Assembly: GCA_030141605.1 (NCBI GenBank) | Contig: JAQGDQ010000275.1 | Coordinates: 186,001 to 250,000 of the forward strand | DNA from: Tubiluchus corallicola | Lineage: Eukaryota; Priapulida; Priapulimorpha; Priapulimorphida; Tubiluchidae | Length of the DNA stretch: 64,000 nucleotides | Direction: 5' to 3' | Notes under the pieces: model-generated | What the model saw: the letters and a program-made list of their open reading frames with translations, nothing else | Database searches by the model: none | What the model was told of the DNA's origin: nothing | Part shown: positions 13,601 through 22,483 of the stretch, one piece after another | Numbering within the stretch: the first letter of the stretch is position 1 | Layout: each line of letters opens with the position of its first letter | Translations under genes and position numbers: made by a program

Positions 13601-15405
13601 TGAAATTACAAAACAAATAAACAAAAAACATTAAAATATAGATAGACGAGGACAGGCTGAATAGTTTCACTGCCTTTACAGTATAAAGAAACTTCATATA
13701 CATTGGACACTCAATAAATCATCACGGCTTCCTCCGCTCGAGCATGTGTGTGAAAGCGAGATCTGGAAACAGAGACATGAATGTATCCTGAAAAAATCTT
13801 ACTTTTACTGTATGCAGTTGCCAGTAAAGATTTTTCCGTTGGTGATGCAGACATGCTCCATATTTCACCTTCTTTGTGGCCAAAAACATTTTTATTTAGC
13901 AAGTTGCTTTCGTCATCAAAATCTATCTGGTGCACCTAAAAAAATTAATGGTCAAAAGTCAGCTTTGTTATTCGTAAAAATTAATTTTGAAATACGGGAT
14001 TTTGCTGATATACTAAATAGTGTTTCCAATGGGTACCCGGTACCCCGCATTGTTTATTACCCAAGCCTGATATTTTTACTCAGTTCCGACAATGAAAATG
14101 CAGACAATATTATCAATAGGGTATGCACTGTTTTTAAGAATTCATTTAGAATTTACATGCTGCTTTCTGTGGAACACTTGTACTGTACAACAGATACCTA
14201 TTAGCAGACTACAGCATTCGTAGCACAATCTTCACTAAGTAAATAAAAATTTGTCAGGAAAACAAGTTTTTGGTGAATAAGTGGTACACACTACGATGGC
14301 GATGCAGTGCCATTTTACCAGACACGAATATTTTAAATTATTAAGAATTTTCTTTTCCAATCACATAAGTCTTTCAAACAGATAAGAGTAATGCTATGTA
14401 ATATAACTCTGCGTGGAAGGTTTTTTGGGACATACTTTAAAATTCCCGTTTCTTACTCTCTAAGGTAAAATGACATGTACAATGAGCTTCAACTATTCGA
14501 AATCTAGGCACGTTTACAAAATCTCGTTGTTTTACACGTTTACATGTGACATAATAAAATATTGTTAAACAAGAAAGTACATGTTTTGGCTTTTATACAA
14601 TTAAGAAAATGAGAGTTTAGTTACCAAAGAAAACGGTCACTTACCTGGTTGTCAAATTTTAACGACTGTGTTCCAACAAGGAAGCGAATAGCATCAGTTT
14701 CTGCTAGCTGAGCCGTAAGTGCCCTAGCCTGTATGAAACACAGTAATTAAACTACAAAGTATTCATTTAAGCTCCATTTCAGGCCAATTCATAGGATAAA
14801 AATATTATCATTTTTAATTAGTTAGCCATGTTCATGTAGCATGTGCAAAAAGAATATTACTTAAAGGAAAACTCAATCTTAAACGGTAAATCAAAATAAT
14901 CTACTCTTCACAATACTGAAAAGAAACATACTATTTTTTTCAAAAATGACTTACGTGAAAGAATTATTACCACACAAACACAATTTCGCATTCGCGCCAT
15001 AAGTTCTTCGCTGTTACATGCATTTCGCTATGCGATAGTTAGACAGGCACTAGCACATGCATTCAGATATGTTACGAACTACACACTACTCATGCGTGAA
15101 CACAGCGGTAAATTTGAAATTTGAATTTTTATCTTAAAACTTGCCTAGTTTTAGTACAACACACCAAATATCTTATCATCACTTCTTATCAGACTTGAAA
15201 ATGGGGCCCTAGATGAAAAATCATCCTGTCTTCCTTTAATGTTATTTAATTATAAAGCACTATTTGCACACAATCCTCTACACAAATGCAATGTAGGAAG
15301 TAAATTACAAAATAACTGGAAATTATTGCAACAATATATTACAGACTGTATTTAAACACATACCTGGAATTCTAATCCGTAGATAACTGGCGCATCGTCT
15401 TCCAT
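4666..15405 (-). CDS. EIPR1: EARP-complex and GARP-interacting protein 1 (WD40), complete, 9 coding exons
   Basis: Exons in gene order: 15405-15364, 14728-14645, 13935-13803, 12873-12729, 11819-11720, 8669-8533, 7825-7658, 6121-5954, 4843-4666. All introns are GT-AG and all phases agree, giving 384 codons plus TAA; vertebrate EIPR1 is about the same length. Visible landmarks: the start [14 protein letters not shown], then [20 protein letters not shown] (exon 2), IDFDDE (exon 3), [11 protein letters not shown] (exon 5), [16 protein letters not shown] (exon 7), [10 protein letters not shown] and [11 protein letters not shown] followed by an acidic stretch (exon 8, about residues 305-320), and [10 protein letters not shown] through the C-terminal YKILL (exon 9). 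In other animals this beta-propeller binds the EARP and GARP tethers and acts in endosomal recycling and dense-core vesicle biogenesis. The ATG has a good context (A at -3, G at +4). Introns carry TTAA-type repeats, a hAT element, a 122-bp tandem array and a large inverted repeat. Identity is certain; exon edges rest on GT-AG and phase agreement. Confidence 0.97.
4926..5180. other. AT-rich intron sequence, nothing recognised
   Basis: Most of the first part of EIPR1 intron 8 (genomic order) is AT-rich with runs of TATAATTATATA type. No gene, repeat copy or RNA was recognised before the GAATTCAAATCGAAT-type element begins. Confidence 0.4.
5181..5560. repeat. Interspersed element rich in TCGAA/TTCGAA motifs, copy 1
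   Basis: About 380 bp inside an EIPR1 intron, closely similar to 24010-24355 in front of DUS3L exon 2. Shared blocks include GAATTCAAATCGAAT, CATGCATATTRCTTGATTTTG and GTGCTGAATTWTTCGAATC. The ends contain inverted GAATTCAAAT / ATTTGAATTT stretches, suggesting a MITE-like unit. No coding capacity. Confidence 0.7.
6194..6242. repeat. ATT trinucleotide tract
   Basis: Interrupted ATT/ATC repeats in an EIPR1 intron, directly before a TTAA-family element. Confidence 0.85.
6278..6775 (+). mobile_element. TTAA family 1 element (core form)
   Basis: About 500 bp matching the copies at 1071-1575, 12156-12703 and others. Landmarks in order: CTTCATAAAT, TTATATCMCTTACMTGCTG, GCTGTATAAAACT, GCGCACACTGGG, CAAATTATTAAGAATTTTCT, AATGCTAAGCAATATAACTT. 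Inserted in an EIPR1 intron. No ORF of note, so non-autonomous. Confidence 0.75.
6785..7147. repeat. Three-copy tandem repeat, period about 122 bp
   Basis: The block AAGCAGCACCAAA(G/C)CTG recurs with its core at 6792, 6914 and 7038, each time followed by a TCTACCT-like block and a CTTATTGAGGWRGTTTATAC block. The period is 122-124 bp. It follows a TTAA family 1 copy in an EIPR1 intron. Confidence 0.8.
9600..10078. mobile_element. Non-autonomous hAT-type element with perfect 8-bp target duplication
   Basis: The 479-bp unit begins CAGAGGTGTGCAAATG and ends with the inverse of CAGGGGTGTGTAAACTG. It is flanked by CATTAAAG at 9592-9599 and again at 10079-10086. Sub-terminal GCGGGCC motifs are typical of hAT elements with CAGGGGTGT ends. 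No transposase is encoded. It sits in the EIPR1 intron between exons 8669-8533 and 11819-11720. Confidence 0.88.
10187..10500 (+). repeat. Left arm of a large inverted repeat in an EIPR1 intron
   Basis: This arm is the reverse complement, with divergence, of 11340-11695. The best block is CATTATTATGATTACACA and the bases after it, matched at 11642-11668. A second good block is TCGAAC ACGTGCATTGC near 10270. The arms are about 840 bp apart, so the pre-mRNA could fold into a long imperfect hairpin. Confidence 0.7.
11340..11695 (-). repeat. Right arm of the large inverted repeat
   Basis: Inverted counterpart of 10187-10500. It ends about 25 bp from EIPR1 exon 11819-11720. The shared blocks read AACACGTGCATTGC and GTTTGTTTACC on the opposite strand. 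Probably two insertions of the same unnamed element in opposite orientation. Confidence 0.7.
12156..12703 (+). mobile_element. TTAA family 1 element ending 25 bp from a splice donor
   Basis: Starts TTAAAGGACAAGA and ends with the inverse of TTAAAGGGGAAG, both carrying TTAA. The internal blocks match the other copies (TTGACGGTAAGTCG, GTGCACACTGGGAAGGTGAG, TTAAATTACTAATAATTTTC). Its right end is 25 bp from the GT donor of EIPR1 exon 12873-12729. Confidence 0.78.
14190..14465 (+). mobile_element. TTAA family 1 element, 5'-truncated
   Basis: Carries only the second half of the family consensus, from CATTCGTAGCACAATCTTC to ACATACTTTAAAATTCCC, in an EIPR1 intron. Confidence 0.7.
14930..15239 (+). 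mobile_element. TTAA family 3 element, internally shortened
   Basis: Matches the full copy at 30436-31038: GACTTACGTGAAAGAATTA near the start, TGCCTAGTTTTAGTACAACA in the middle, and the terminal AAAATCATCCTGTCTTCC with TTAA at 15236-15239. It lies in EIPR1 intron 1. Confidence 0.75.
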
Positions 15406-15416
15406 AGTTTGTGCAT
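15372..15416 (-). other. Short upstream ORF overlapping the EIPR1 start
   Basis: An ATG 11 nt upstream of the EIPR1 start opens a different frame and stops after 14 codons at a TAG inside exon 1. Its context is weak (T at -3), while the main ATG is strong, so leaky scanning would be expected. It matters only if the transcript includes it, which the acceptor-like AG at 15421-15420 predicts. Confidence 0.5.
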
Positions 15417-15419
15417 CAA

Positions 15420-15438
15420 CTGTTAGAGAGGAATGGTT
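15420..15438 (-). promoter_or_regulatory. Splice-acceptor-like site 5' of the EIPR1 start
   Basis: On the minus strand, CCATTCCTCTCTAACAG ends 14 nt before the ATG: a pyrimidine tract followed by CAG. It could end a 5'-UTR intron or accept a trans-spliced leader. No donor partner was identified, so this is an inference from the motif. Confidence 0.45.
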
Positions 15439-15677
15439 CAACAGTGCTGGACAAAAATACCATAGAACACATTCACAGACATAGCTGGGATAGACTTTTC
15501 ATTCCTTTCAAAAACATTAAGTATTTACTCAAAATACACTTTCACATCAAACAGGTTTTGAGGTAAAAAAATATGCAAAAAAAAATAACTCAAGTGATAC
15601 ACCCGCTATGGAATTTAAAAGGGTTCAGGAGGTTACTAGATAAAAACACATTTCGTATTGTGCTTTGGTAAGAATTT

Positions 15678-15678
<1 letters not shown>

Positions 15679-15717
<39 letters not shown>
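15679..15717. repeat. (ATT)n microsatellite
   Basis: Uninterrupted ATT repeats, about 13 units. Confidence 0.95.
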
Positions 15718-16550
15718 GTTTTGTACTCAGCTGTATTTACTGTATTCAATATAAGTTAATACACAATATCTACTAGGTCCAATATCTCCAAAGATGCTGC
15801 AGCTTAAACACCTCGGTTAACTAGCCCGGTACCTGCATATTTCACTTTTCCTTGTGGGTGGAGCTGCAGCGGAGCTGTCTACACGCAAAAGTGACAAATT
15901 GATTGATTACCTTGTACCCATAAAGGCTAAACCGATATGTACAATCGCCATGCTAGTTGAACACCTGCTATCAGCAGCGCATTTGAAGTGAAAGATCTTC
16001 ACATCTGCTGAAGAAAGTCACCAGTAGTTTTCACTGTGCATGCGTGATGTGCATTATCTGGCACGACGGTCGGCATGACGAATGTTCAGTTTTTACAGCT
16101 TTTGTTTACTAGTTGCGATGTTGAAGATTGTTCAAAAAAAGCTTTGTTGAATGATTAACGTTGAACTTTTAAGCATTATGTACCAAGTGTAACTCCAGAA
16201 GCACCCAAAGTTATTGTATTATTGTTTGAAGTGACATAGAGTGCAGAGTACTTATGTTAGACAAAGCAAGCACATAATATTCACAAATTTCATGGAATTC
16301 ATAGTACAGCTGCAGCAGCATCTATTGTGTTTTGTTTCTCTCGGAAGGCTCGTAGAGAAAACCAGAAAACACACCGTTAAATATTATTACTTTATTGAGC
16401 GAGAATTCTTACACAAAGATGAAGGAACTTTGAAATGATTACAATAAACGTGAAAATCTGGAAAATGTTTACGTAAGTATAAAAGCGTAAGTACAAGTCC
16501 GTGTTAGATCTGTGTGCGATCTGCGATCCCGTGTCGGCAGCCACCTCGCC

Positions 16551-16592
16551 TTATATAGCGCGGGAGAAACTTCTCGAACAAATGTTCGTGAA
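16551..16592 (-). promoter_or_regulatory. TATA box with heat-shock-element-like cluster
   Basis: On the minus strand TATATAA lies at 16557-16551. Nine bp upstream of it is GAAacTTCtcGAA (16566-16578), a perfect three-unit match to the alternating GAA/TTC pattern bound by HSF. TTCgtGAA at 16585-16592 adds two more units. A start near 16525 and an AATAAA at about 16396, both minus strand, would fit either a promoter driving towards EIPR1 (ATG at 15405) or the U3-R part of a solo LTR. Confidence 0.5.
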
Positions 16593-16599
16593 CAATCCA

Positions 16600-17340
16600 G
16601 ACGTCAAGGCGGTCATTCCGACGGAACATTCTACGATGCTCTATGCAATTCTACTTGACGTCAGCGATCTCCACAACAGCATCAATACCACTCTGTGTCA
16701 AATCTTCTGCATTACACAATAATGGACAATTTTCAAGGAACGACTTCGATGTCAAGTACTGTGCAGGACATTCAAACTTACTCGATGTCCCCGCATACCA
16801 CCTTCTTGCTCCAATACCAGCCAACTTGAACTTGACGGTTCAGGTTTAGGCAAATGAATTCAATGTGTGCCACGGGGGAGACTAGGTCTACAAGATTTTT
16901 ATTCCAGCGTTTATCTGTTGCATTACAAAGAGGTAATACGATAAGACTTATGGGAATAATCCCTCCATCTGAAAAGCTTGAAGAAATTACAAATCTCCTT
17001 CAATATTAATATTTCACTTTATTGACCTCTTATCCTTGACTGTAGCAATTTTCAGGAGATCACTCCATGACAAAACATTAATAACATGTCTATTTCACCA
17101 CTTTTTAAAATGCACTGCTCATTTTACATTGTAATAATACTTGTAATATGATATTTATTGTCAAATAATTGCATAGTTTATTATTTATGTTTTCAAACAT
17201 TCTGTAGAGATTAGTGTATATTGTAGTTTATATAGTATCACTTCAATTGCTCAAGTTTATAATATCAAATATATTTGCCATAAGGCTTCACCATGTAATC
17301 CCGCACCATGTACTATGCCATGTTTTTACACGGTGGGGCA
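16600..17340. other. Non-coding, nothing further recognised
   Basis: Moderately GC-rich up to about 16900 (which may belong with the promoter or LTR-like segment) and AT-rich beyond. Short ORFs here lack recognisable domains. Confidence 0.4.
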
Positions 17341-17359
17341 GAACATGTACGTAAACAGC

Positions 17360-17690
17360 AAGATGGTATATGTCAAGGCAGCATACTGCATTGCAGTAAA
17401 TGGCGCAATTGAGCAAGCGTCAACATCCCATGTAGTGTTAGCAAACAACTCGCAACAACATGATTGCAACTCCCGGATTTTACATCTCTACGCATATTCT
17501 TATTTCTCTCGCACAAGTACTAATACTACGGTAAATAAAAGCAAAGTAAACATTAAAACAACGTACCAAGGTGGTACATGACTAGGCGGCATACTGTGTC
17601 GCAGTACACGGCGAACACGAGCAAGCGCGAACTTCATAATTAGTGTTAGCTAACATATTGCAACAACCAATTGCATGATCGTGGGGCATA
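17360..17690 (+). repeat. Two diverged direct copies of a unit of about 210 bp
   Basis: AAGGCAGCATACTGCATTGC and TAGGCGGCATACTGTGTCGC start two copies, at about 17370 and 17582. Both continue with CAGTA, GAGCAAGCG and GTGTTAGC blocks and end in GCAACAAC. A related stretch (TTATTTCTCTCGC plus RTTAAAAC) recurs at 19790-19870 beyond the LINE, so this may be element-derived. Confidence 0.6.
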
Positions 17691-17759
17691 CATCCCTCGC
17701 GTGTCCCCTTCTGTTAGAAGTAAATTGATGCTTAGCTTCGTTGCTGGTAAGAGTGGTGA

Positions 17760-18029
17760 AGTGACCAATTTAGACGAGAATGTTTTTCATTTCCATGTCC
17801 ATATCGTTGTGTTAGTAGTAACAGTCCAATAATCAATACAGCATGTAAACCATCTAGTGATATTGCTGGTATGCCAGGTTCATATGTTTCTTGCTCTGAA
17901 AAGTCTAGCTTTTTTCCATTTAGCTGTGCTGTTGTTGCTTCAACATATTGGTGCTATGGTGATTCTGGTCACATATCTTATGTGTCACCTGGTAAACCTT
18001 ATACAACTCTTATGAGTAAAACAAGTTGA
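17760..18029 (+). other. Unassigned 89-codon open frame upstream of the LINE
   Basis: An open frame from just after a TGA at 17757-17759 to the stop at 18027-18029, with its first ATG at 17871. It is rich in Ser, Cys and aromatic residues and matches nothing I recognise. Its position before the LINE remnant suggests a decayed part of the same insertion, but chance is possible. Confidence 0.25.
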
Positions 18030-18149
18030 TAACGATAGTATATGAAACATAACAATCTAATACAGTAGATGTAATATTTTGATGTCACTGTGTGCTTTAT
18101 ATATTGTACTGAATGTGATAATAATAATAATAAAAAAAAATAAGTTTTC

Positions 18150-19720
18150 AAAGTTCCATGCGTTCAATTTCTAGCGATTTTTATAGATCATACAGGAAAC
18201 AAGATCTGTCACGAGTTTCTAGTTGCAGGAATCCCGCTGTTTGTCTTTGTAAAATACAGCTGAGTTATCTTTTAGTACTTCTGCTATTGATGTGCTCACC
18301 AACGATTCTATTTCTAATAATGTTGGCCACTTTATCCCAGTTAGTAATATGACTCATTAGGGCCATTGTGAATTTAATGACAGTGAGCTACGTTTATCTA
18401 AACTTGTACTTGCATGACCTTGTTTTTAATTGTAATGATAATAATCAAACTTTTTCTGAAAGCTTAAAATATGAAGAGCAAACCATTTGCAGTTATTTAT
18501 TCAATGATCAGGGTATTGTTTCCAAGCAGTCTGTCCTTTCTTTATTAATTCTTGCAAACCTGATTTTGTTTCTATTACAGAGACATGGTTATGTGACGAT
18601 TTAGATAACTGCAGCTTTTGTCCAAGTGGATACAGAATGTTTAGATGTGATAGATCCACTGTGTTTCCGGATGTTTCTAGAAGACGGTGTATAATATTAG
18701 TTAGACTGTTTGTACCCGCCTTGATTTCTGTTCATGACATTGTTCAGAGTGTTTGTTGTGAAACTGTATGTATTCAAATTTCTCCTAATTCATCTTCCCT
18801 GATAATTGGTTGTGCTTATAGACCTTCTAATGCATATTATACAGATACTATGTTGCTACTGACTGGAAAATTGTCAAGAGTGGTATACCTCAGGGAACAA
18901 TCAGTGGTCCATATTGTTTTATTTTATATGTAAATGATATTACTGATTACATTTCTTCTAATACAAGAGTGTTTGTTGATGATATTAAACTATTAAGAAA
19001 AATTAAGTCTCAGTTTAACTGTGCATTTTTTCAGCTGACATTGGTGCTGTTCAATCGTGGTCTGATCAGTGGCTTTTGCAGCTGAAGCCTGATAAGTGTA
19101 CACTGTTATGTACGAGAGTTTATGTTACTTATAATTATGCAGTTAATAATAAAATAGGTCGTGAAGTCTCTACCTTTAAACATCTAGGTGTGATCATGTC
19201 TAATGATCTGAACTTTAGTGATCATATTGCTGAATTAGAAAAGAAAGCCAACAGATGTATTGGCATGATTAGGCGAACTGTAATTAGCAGGGATTAGCAG
19301 TCATTTTCCCTTTATATAAAAGTTTGGTCCATTCTTTGTTGGGAGTATGCTGCAGTTGTATGGTTACCACAGTATGTCATGTATATGTAATGCCTTGAAG
19401 GAATTCAGACGTGTTGTCTTTGTTTATCGATTGATTTATCGTCTTTGACTTTTCTAGAACAAAGACATATTACAATCGATTTGGTAAACGCACATAAGAT
19501 TTTTAATGGTCATACTATACTACAGTCAACTGTTTTTTTGTTTCACCTTTTAGTCAGCTTCAGGGACATTCTAAGAAACTTTTTTGTTCGTGTTAGAACA
19601 AATATAGGGAAATATTTTTTCAGTCATCGAGTAACTAATCCACGGAATCATCTCAATGTAATGTGGTAGCTTCGGAACATATTAGTAAATTTAAAAGTAC
19701 AATGAGAGTGGCGCGTTCAA
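18150..19720 (+). mobile_element. Decayed non-LTR retrotransposon (LINE) with internal deletion
   Basis: Protein traces appear in order over several frames. First is the endonuclease segment INSCKPDFVSITETWL with SGYRMFRCDRS (18540-18660), then LIIGCAYRPSN (18800-18835). Reverse-transcriptase motifs follow: SGIPQGTISGP, LYVNDI and FVDD (18875-18990), then WSDQWLLQLKPDKC (19055-19095), FKHLGVIMSNDL (19170-19210) and ANRCIGMIRRT. The tail has LEQRHITIDLVNAHKIFNG and FFSHRVTNP (19445-19640). The endonuclease runs into the mid-RT almost at once, so the region between is deleted. Frameshifts and stops make it inactive. The motif set fits a CR1/L2/Jockey-type LINE; I did not resolve the clade. Confidence 0.85.
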
Positions 19721-20404
19721 TGTCAACTAGTGGCTAGCGTCACTAAACCTCATTCAATGCTATAGAATCAACATTATTTCTAGCCCCAGTTTTTATTTCT
19801 CTCGCTCAAGTGTTAGCACCCCCATCTACGCATTGCAGAGAATTGAAAATAAGCGTTAAAACCATGCCATAACACACGTTTTCAGTCACTTCTTAGTCTT
19901 TGCACTTCAGTGCTCTGCTAGTTTTACCGTGACAGTCACATTTGCGACAAGCAATGCGAAAAATCTTCACTGGGTATTGATCGTTGAAACTTGGCCAGAG
20001 AAACAATTGAAATCAGTCGTGTTTCTTTTGATTGGATCGTCTATCGGTTATGAGAGCCTGGACAATTGTTTCTTTACAGTTTCACGTGGATGTAATGTTT
20101 TTTATCTTAGACTAAAGTAAAAAAAGTAATGAAAGTTTGTTAGCCCGTTGACTTATATTGCCTTTAGTATGGTTAAGTTTGGGTTATAGTTCTAATTTCA
20201 ATAATTATATTTTATATTGAGTCGACTATTGAAACAAATACGTAGTTTGTGTAAATTATCATAATGATAGTAACATATAGCATTTTGTCTTGATGTGCTC
20301 CCGGACCAGGTAGTAATATTACTCTAACTCTAAGTAACGTAATTAAAGAGTCATGAGAGGATGTGTGATATAACCCAGTATGTGTTCCTTATACAATGGC
20401 TACC

Positions 20405-20470
20405 AAAATTCAATTTCAATTTTCAATTCAATTTCAATTTATTTATCTCTATAGTGTTACAATAAAAGAT
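20405..20470 (-). repeat. AATTGA-rich tail, possible 3' end of a minus-strand LINE
   Basis: Repeated TTCAATT units (AATTGAA on the minus strand) precede an AATAAA-like stretch. Tails of this kind end several LINE groups. No protein trace was identified next to it, so this is weak. Confidence 0.3.
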
Positions 20471-21375
20471 GATTAATAAAATAATATCTAATAATTAAAC
20501 ATTTAAAGCATCAAAAATAGCCAAAATAATGGGTTAGCTGAAAAGGTGAGTTAACATTCAAGTAAAAGTGATACATGCCTATTTTAAGTATATTTATTAT
20601 ATTATAGTTATATCTATTGTATTTGCGATGTAAATTTGCTATATGTGTGCTTGCATAGCAAAATCGGCCATGAGTCGGCAGTTAAGCTTTTCTAGTTATT
20701 CACATATTCTAAATCTCCATTTTATGAGGATCATTTTGATACCAAGCTCATTGCTCTATTTCTAAGCTGAGATAATCCATGTCGAAGTTGAGGTGCAGGC
20801 TATGCACTATAAAACATAATTTTGAGAAAATTGCTGCTAAAGTTAGCCATTCTTTTTGTCACATTTTTACAAAACACCTAGCAAGTGCACAAATATTGGT
20901 TGCTATGGACTTTGCAAGAACACCTTGATGTTATGATTAAGTCTAGTAGATGGCCCATGGCCCTTTCTGACGAAGATGGGCTTGGCAGCAGAAAAAACAG
21001 AAGCAAAATGACTGCTTCCATGAGTTGATGTCAGAGTTTTAAAGTACAAATTTTTTACAATTGCATTACTTGTTTCTAACTAGAAAATTGGGTACAGAGT
21101 TATAAAATTAGATTTTAGTGTTTTTTTAACGTTTTCATGACAATTTGGTACTAGAATATAAAAGCGTATATTTTTATAAAAAAACAAGAAATTGACATTT
21201 GACCAAATTTTTGGTGCATTCTGCTTTGAAGCATCATAAAGTAGTTTTAACTATGCTGACTTATAGATGGTTTTGGTTTGCAAGCACACGTATATTCATG
21301 TGTGAAAATTTTCGTTGGTGCAGTCATCAGAAAATCAGCATGAGCGTAATGGTATGACAGCTGCACTTTTAAGTG
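20471..21375. other. AT-rich stretch, no gene recognised
   Basis: No ORF, RNA or clear repeat family was recognised. It lies between two LINE-related segments and may be decayed element sequence. Confidence 0.35.
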
Positions 21376-22115
21376 ATAATGATAATTTATTTGTAAAGCG
21401 CATAAATCAAGAACTACTGTCATCAGATCAGCTATAAAACAGGTCTATAATAAGAATGACTACAATAAAGTAAAAGCATACAATAAAAATTCACAGAGCA
21501 GCTAATTAAATGATATAGTAAAAATAGGCTTCAAGACTCACACTTATTAAACGTTGCAGTAAAAGTTTTTAAGACTCATTTTAAAACGGTTAAAATCAGT
21601 AACAGAATGTAAAGTAAACCGCAGTTTATTCCATTCATGTGGAGCTGCCACTGGCAAAAGCACATTCACATGTTGACGCTAATTTGTACGACGCTAATTC
21701 TTTGACGATCGGTATCCACTGGTGTAAAACTGTCTTGAGATCTCAAAGAACGTCTAGGAATATAAAAATTGACTAAATCAGCGAGATAAGACGAATGCAG
21801 GCCATACAAAGATTTAAAAGTAATCAGCAATAGTTTAAAAATAATATGTCATGTGACAGGGAGCCAGTGCAACTCCATTAGAATAGGAGTAATATGATCA
21901 TCAAAATGCCTAGCAATAATTCTAGCAGCCGTATTCTGAAGACGTTGTATACAATCAGCTTCGTAAGCTGGAAACATTACAATAGTCAAGTCTCGATGAG
22001 ACTAAAGCTTGAAAAATTGCTCAGTTGCAGGTTTTGTCTGAAATTTACGAATCAGGTCAGCTAACCAAACCAGGATGACGATGAACAAGTTTACTGAATT
22101 TACTGAAAGAAAAAG
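21376..22115 (-). mobile_element. 5'-truncated LINE, C-terminal part of the RT protein
   Basis: Read on the minus strand, the protein traces are LIRKFQTKPATEQFF, VSSRLDYCN, RLQNTAARII, HITPILMELHWLPV, FKLLLITFKSLYGLHSSYL, PRRSLRSQDS, APHEWNKL, then NRFKMSLKNFYCNV and a stop. This is the order in CR1/L2-group LINE C-termini. A 3' UTR follows, ending near 21376 with GATAATTTATT on the plus strand. Stops and frameshifts show decay. Confidence 0.88.
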
Positions 22116-22440
22116 CTTTTATTGAAAGGGCTGATCAATTAAAAACATAGAATACAGATAAAAATTACGTACAGTGTCCTTATTTAACGACTTCCCATTT
22201 AGCGATGTTTCATTTTAATGGTGCTGAACAGTTGACAGCTTTTTCTCACATAACAGCTTATGTTTCATTTTAACGACAATGGAGGGGAGTGCAATGTTAC
22301 AGGGCATGGCACAAAACAGACTTGGTCATCTTAGCATAAGAACAGAAATGTGAAAAGTTGAGATCGAAAATAATATTTGCTTTAAAAAATATTTGTGAAG
22401 ATTGAAACATTGGTCCTTCTAAATATCACTAATGAAATGC

Positions 22441-22458
22441 GATACATTTCTTCTATAG
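22441..22458 (+). promoter_or_regulatory. Splice-acceptor-like site 5' of the DUS3L start
   Basis: GATACATTTCTTCTATAG ends 25 nt before the DUS3L ATG: a pyrimidine-rich tract and AG. As with EIPR1, it fits either a 5'-UTR intron or a trans-splice acceptor. Confidence 0.45.
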
Positions 22459-22483
22459 GTGACTTGAACAGTCAAACTTAATT

